Below are positions 58,844-64,000 of a DNA stretch of 64,000 nucleotides, one piece after another. Within the stretch, counting starts at the first letter, position 1; each line of letters opens with the position of its first letter. The DNA comes from Pampus argenteus (Eukaryota; Chordata; Actinopteri; Scombriformes; Stromateidae). The notes under the pieces were generated by a model, which saw only the letters and a program-made list of their open reading frames with translations, did no database searches and had not been told where the DNA came from. The stretch covers positions 3,674,501 to 3,738,500 of the forward strand of contig CM072881.1 in the NCBI GenBank assembly GCA_036937835.1. The letters are read 5' to 3'. A program made the position numbers and the translations under genes.

Positions 58844-61800
58844 CATAAAAACTAAATTTTCTAGTAAAGTTAAATAGGTTATACATCTGTTAACAAATTA
58901 CCAAGAGCTTTGGGCATTAATGCACACTTTTGATGGTTTCAAAATCTAATAACATAGATAATAGTCTGTAATAATAATCTGAGCTTTGGATAAACACAGT
59001 GTAACCTGAACGCACACACACACACACAGGTCCACACATAGAGGAGCACAGAGAAATGAGTTGATGAAGCAATCTAAATTTGAGTCAGATGCTGAGAAGG
59101 GTTGTTACTCAGCAGACTGGAGGGGATTTATGTAGCAGAAACACCTACATGCAGGCAAGACTTGCAAGACTGCATTGGTATGCAGCGCCCGGTGGAAACC
59201 CAAATTAAAAAGGAATGTATTACACAGGATTTTACACTTGGCCAACCAGGTTCAAGAAAACTCATCAATCCACAGAGTAAGAGATAAATCCAAAGGGAGG
59301 TTGGTGGAGGTGTGTATGGGGGGGGGGTGGACCTTCTAAAAACATGTAAACAAATCCAGCTATACACAGATATTGTCATTATTTTCATTTTTCTGCTTTT
59401 GCTTGACAATAAAATACTGATCAATTGTTTCCCCCGTTGCACTGCACTCTTCTTTATGGAAGTCCAGACCCATTTTGTATGTTTTGTTTACTGCAGCAAC
59501 CTAATTTCTGATACTATTTATGATCTCCATTTTTTCAGCAATAGCCATTCAATATATATTTTATTTTGGATTTGGTAAAACACATAGTTCCTGAAGCCAT
59601 GGGGTGGCTTTTATTGTGAAGCAGCCACAGGAAATGCATTAACCTAGATGTATTTGTCATTGAGGTTAGTGGTGCTTTTCTAGCAGTGCCATTCGGTCAC
59701 TAAAATGGTTTTACACAACAAAATATCTGCTTCAAATGCTGCAAGGGAGGAACGATACAAGACCGAACAGCTGCAGCAAGCGTTATCTACATCAAGGAAT
59801 GTGTTCTCAAGACAGGTTGTGCAAACCAGCTCACATGTATAATAAATATTGTATATATAAGCCAGCTAACCTTAGTGTAACCTGGGCAGCTATTAGATCT
59901 GCTGATAGACTAGAGGGCGTCATTGAAAGTTAGATCTAACGCCTCGTGGCTTTTGAGGTTAAATACTTTGTGTTGTGGCTGCCATAAATCAATTTCCTCC
60001 ATGTGCCCTGAATTCCACTTCCCATTAATTAAAAAGGATTTGTGAGAATTAATTGGTGTGCCTTGTAAGCCACCTTATCCAATGTAAATTGCTTATTGAG
60101 GCAAAGTAATTAAAAGGAAACCCACACCCCGGGAGCTCCATCTGTTGTGTTAAGGACGTCCACACACTCAGACAACATGTTAGGGGCAATGTATGTTGCA
60201 AGATCTTTGCTATGATGTATACTATAATACCACAAATGGTAGCAGATCAGTGGCTAGAACTCCTCCCTCAGTTTTGATGCAACAATAGCAGCTTAATTAG
60301 TTGAAAAAGACGTTGTAGTGTCAATCGGCCCTGAGGGACAAATGAACAAACAGGTGATATTACACATATTACACTGTTGCAGTGGTGTATTAGCGTTCTT
60401 CAGCAGCTCCACGCGCAGATATGAACGTGTCAAACATCGTGAGACACATAAAATAAATAAAACATCCTATAATACTTTCCACAGCCGTGTGTGTGTGTGT
60501 GTACACTTTAAATGCAAATATAGAATGTAGCAGTGTTTATAATCTGGTGAGTTTCAATACGTACCAGCACAGTACACCATTACATATATATGTAAGTACA
60601 GGGATGTGAAGTTATGGAATAAGGGTTTAACAATTTGGAAACGTACACATCACTTATATTACAGTTATTTTTTAACTTTTGGTAACTATTATATATATGT
60701 ATATGTATATGTACTTTGGGAGGAATTTAGAGAGAATGTTTACTTTTGTTATTTTTTTACACGTTCCTATTATTCTAATATTGCAGGGTATATGTGACCT
60801 GAGCAATAATCTGGACATTTGAGAGGAATTTAAAAGGGAGAACTTTCTAGTTATTATTTAACTACTTACCTACTTTATTACCGCAGGGTGCTGTATGAGC
60901 AATACATTAATTACCATATAGTAAAATAACTTTTTGGTTATTACAATGAAATGCAAATACATTATTGCCATAAAGACAATAATAATGCAAGAGTACTATG
61001 TTATTTTTTCATCAACAAAGTTCATCACAATGACTGCATACACTTCATTCACAGCAGATCACAGCAGTGGGTGTTATCTATGAAGTAATGGAAAAGGCTG
61101 GTTGTGTTGATAATCAGACTTCCATGTCCGAGCTAACGCTGTGTGTCCAGCCGAAAGCAAAGCGTCACCCTGCAGCGTTTACACTAACACTAATGATTGC
61201 TCTGATATAATTTACAGCACTAATGTTGTTACGTTCAGTGTAATGCGATCTAATGTTTGTGGGTTTGAGGGGAGGTCAGCTGCGCTCCATGCTGCACCTT
61301 TTGTTCATTTGGAAGAAACCCCAACAGAGAGGAACACGGCATCCCTTATAATCAAAATAGTTTGCCCAGAAAAAATTCTATATGAGATATAAGCACCACT
61401 GGGAAATATTACGCCCAGAAAAATAAAAAATGCAATAAGAGAATTTTTTACCTGACTTCTGGTGGCAGTGACTGAGCATCCATCTCTCCATCTTACCATC
61501 TCTTAGATACCTTATCTTTTCAAGATGAATGCAGCTCAATAAGTCACATTCATAGTTAATATAAGTGGCTGGATGCTTGGATTTCCAGCATAAGGAAATC
61601 CTCTACTGTATATCATATCTGGCTTAATCTTTGCTAGTCTGACTTTACTTTAATATATGCAATGTATAAATTTGAACTGAATGAGACTGTGCTTTGTGCA
61701 TATGTAAGAGGAATGAATTCTACTCTTCCCACCGCTCATTCATAAATCCATCCATGTGGTCTAAGTCAACCTCCCAGCCTTATCCAATAGTGATAGTGGA

Positions 61801-62576
61801 TGAGGGAGAGAGTCCTGTGGTCATAAAGAGCAGACACGGCTCTTTTGTTGACATTAATTTTGAGAATGGAAAAAAGGCACTTTTGAGGAGGGAGTGACTG
61901 CAAAGACGTTTTCCTGAAAATAGAAAGATGAGTCTTAGGGAGGTTAAACTTTAAAGTTAAGGAGGCAAACGTCATATCTTTGTACAGGTCCTTAAATCCG
62001 GTGAATCCCTTTTTAACCAGAGCTTAAAGACATTATCAGTTAATGACAGAGGAAATGCTGGGTCTCTATTGCAGGGAGAGGACAATGCAAATGATTGAAG
62101 TCAAAAAATGGGATCTGAACTGCTTCCAATTGCTCAGATTGACTCTCATATTATAGTTTGGGTGTTAGTGGGGAGTAATGCTGTCAGGGATGATGGTTTG
62201 CAGAGAGTTTCCTCTATCTATACACATGCATGAATCAAAGTGGCAGTGTGGGCAGTAAAAGATTCAAAAGATGTTGGTAGCCCAGTAAAATAAATGAAAA
62301 TCTGGGAGGGAAAGCTCCCAGAGAGTTTTGGTAGTTGTGAAATTGACTTCTGTATCCTGCTAGGACCAAATCTTCCAAATGGAAGATGAAACGGTTTAAT
62401 TATGGGTTTTAAAGAGAAATGTGGGTAATATGTTCTTCATCTTTACAGAGTTAATATGACCTGAGGAAGGGAAGAGCAGTGTTTGACCTAATGTATCATG
62501 TTCCAAAGCTGCTGTAAAGTTCTTATTAAATAAACTGGCATATTTCTGCAACTCCATTTTAGTAATCTCAATTAGA
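55386..62576. other. Noncoding stretch with many microsatellites
   Basis: Contains a 31-C run at 55626-55656, TG at 56770-56797, CA at 56940-56963, the composite C/CA/TA tract at 58024-58062, and CA at 58806-58842. The 59.95-60.13 kb part has TTAATTAA-type motifs and mixed composition that could mark a conserved noncoding element, but no proof is available from one sequence. No gene recognised. Confidence 0.5.
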
Positions 62577-62780
62577 TAGATCCAATAGAGCACCTTTGGG
62601 ATGTGGTGCAACGGGAGTTTTGCATCATGGATGAGCAGCTGACAAATCTGCAACAACTGCGTGATGCATGTCAAACATGTATGAACAAAAATATCTGATG
62701 ATTATTTCAAGCACTTTGTTGAATCTATGCCACAAAGAATCCTCATGCATCATGCGTGCATCTTTCCCACTGGGAAAATG
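62577..62780 (+). pseudogene. Tc1/mariner transposase C-terminal fragment
   Basis: Reads DPIEHLWDVVQREFCIMDEQ, then LTNLQQLRDACQ, and after a frameshift near 62705 FKHFVESMPQRI. DPIEHLWDVV with the glutamate of the catalytic triad, L-NLQQL-DA and HFVESMPRRI-type ends are standard for Tc1-like transposases. The catalytic core upstream is absent. It is from a different Tc1 lineage than the 20 kb fragment, which has the VAELQQFCKDE type of tail. Confidence 0.75.
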
Positions 62781-64000
62781 ATCTCAGACGTTTGGACTAT
62801 AGTGTAATATATACAGTGTATATAATACATTATATAACGTTAAATAATTATATATGTTTATGATATTATACTGTGCAATTTTTTCAATACATGAAGGTCT
62901 AAATAGTCTCCATACTGCCAGAATTCTGGTCAGGGAGATGCTGAAGCCTTTATTATTTTGTTGGCCAAAAAGTAGTCAAAAAAAAGCAAAGCAATAATAA
63001 ATATAAGCAAAAAAATAAAAATATGTTGCAATCAGCTTATGATACCCACTAGAGTTGAAGGTTTTCACTTGATGTTAAATATAATACTTCCTGAGAATAG
63101 ATCAGGCATTTTCATGGGATTTCTAGAAACATCTGAAAGCATAACTGTGGGTAATACACATATTCATAATGTACATATACTACATTCATGCAAAGTTTGT
63201 AGTGAAAAAAAAAACAAAAACAAACTCAGAAAGTGTAAGCTGAGTATGATCACATCTACTGACATATGGTTCCATATGCTGCAATACCTAATTATATAGC
63301 AACAGCTGTTTGTTATGTCATATTTCAATACGATAATCAAGGTTACATGTATATGATCATCATCAGAGAGGATTGTTTGTACGTGACAAATATAAACACA
63401 GACATAAAAACAACAAAACACTGTTTTTTCAGTGTTGCATCTCTAATCAGTTTCATGAAATGAAGTGAGGAGCTTACAGCAGTGCACAACCCCTCTTCTA
63501 TAAAAAGCTGATGCAGCTTGAATGTTATGTGCATAATTAACTCCAAAGAATTGATTGCTCACCTCTTTTACGATTTCAAATAATTAATAATGTACTTGAG
63601 TTTGACTTTAAAAGATGAGAATGGAAGGTCAAAGGAATTTTGCGGGTGTACGAGCGTGTCCACTGTAGAATTATTCAAATATTCAAATGAACACTATTTG
63701 CCTTTCTTGGTATTCTTTGCTTAACAGTCCTCATTCATCATGTTCTCATCCCTGGACAGTAACTGTAAAAAAAAACCTCAGGGTGATGGAGAGGATATCA
63801 TTTTCTATCATAAAAGCTGCCACCAGCTCAGTGTACATGATCAGTGATGCCTTCGCTGCCTCTTTCACCCCTACAGCATTGTTAGGGCATGTCTAAGAAA
63901 GACATATGACAGGCTTCCTTATGAGATGTGCAAATTAGCATATATGATGTAATGGAGTTCACTCCACTTTGATGGATGAAATAAAAAAGGACAAAAAATA
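62781..64000. other. Noncoding end of window
   Basis: AT-rich sequence with A-runs and a TATA-rich patch at 62809-62870. No exon or repeat family recognised. Confidence 0.55.

Overview
The window reads as a piece of a teleost fish genome. It is AT-rich, intron-bearing and full of CA/TG microsatellites. Its mobile elements are the mix typical of ray-finned fish: CACTA (EnSpm), Tc1-like, hAT, pogo-like, an integrase-type DDE element, a tyrosine-recombinase element and a Penelope-like retroelement. No tRNA, rRNA, CRISPR or operon structure was seen. Families were assigned from remembered protein signatures and motif logic, with no database search.

Layout. 1-7413: noncoding, with small tandem repeats. 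7414-13945: one CACTA-type transposon. It carries two divergent genes, a SAMD3-like protein on the minus strand and a CACTA-like transposase on the plus strand, and both are broken by small lesions. 13946-24610: mostly noncoding, with a Tc1 transposase fragment (about 20 kb) and a pogo-like tail (23.4 kb). 24611-29722 and 42469-48386: two direct copies of a segmental duplication, each with an intact three-exon minus-strand gene for a long coiled-coil protein (739 and 695 aa). 30-32.6 kb: hAT and other repeat fragments. 32972-41437: a decayed plus-strand multi-exon gene that joins a SET domain to a tyrosine-recombinase-like domain. One of its introns contains a second transposon gene, an integrase-like DDE transposase at 37090-39149. 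48.7-64 kb: largely noncoding, with a Penelope-like fragment (54.6 kb) and a Tc1 fragment (62.6 kb).

The best candidates for something undescribed are the twin coiled-coil genes. Their product is built from a 44-residue unit made of four 11-residue (hendecad) repeats, with 11 full units in one paralog and 10 in the other, so the proteins differ by exactly one unit. Both have the same three-exon structure, a conserved TATA element, and a predicted 3' UTR made almost wholly of CA repeats and C runs. Two hAT insertions in copy B have exact 8-bp target duplications and matching empty sites in copy A, which orders the events: duplication first, insertions afterwards.

The two transposon gene complexes do not appear functional. 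Their lesions (homopolymer +1 shifts, nonsense codons, loss of a catalytic arginine codon) are listed individually.
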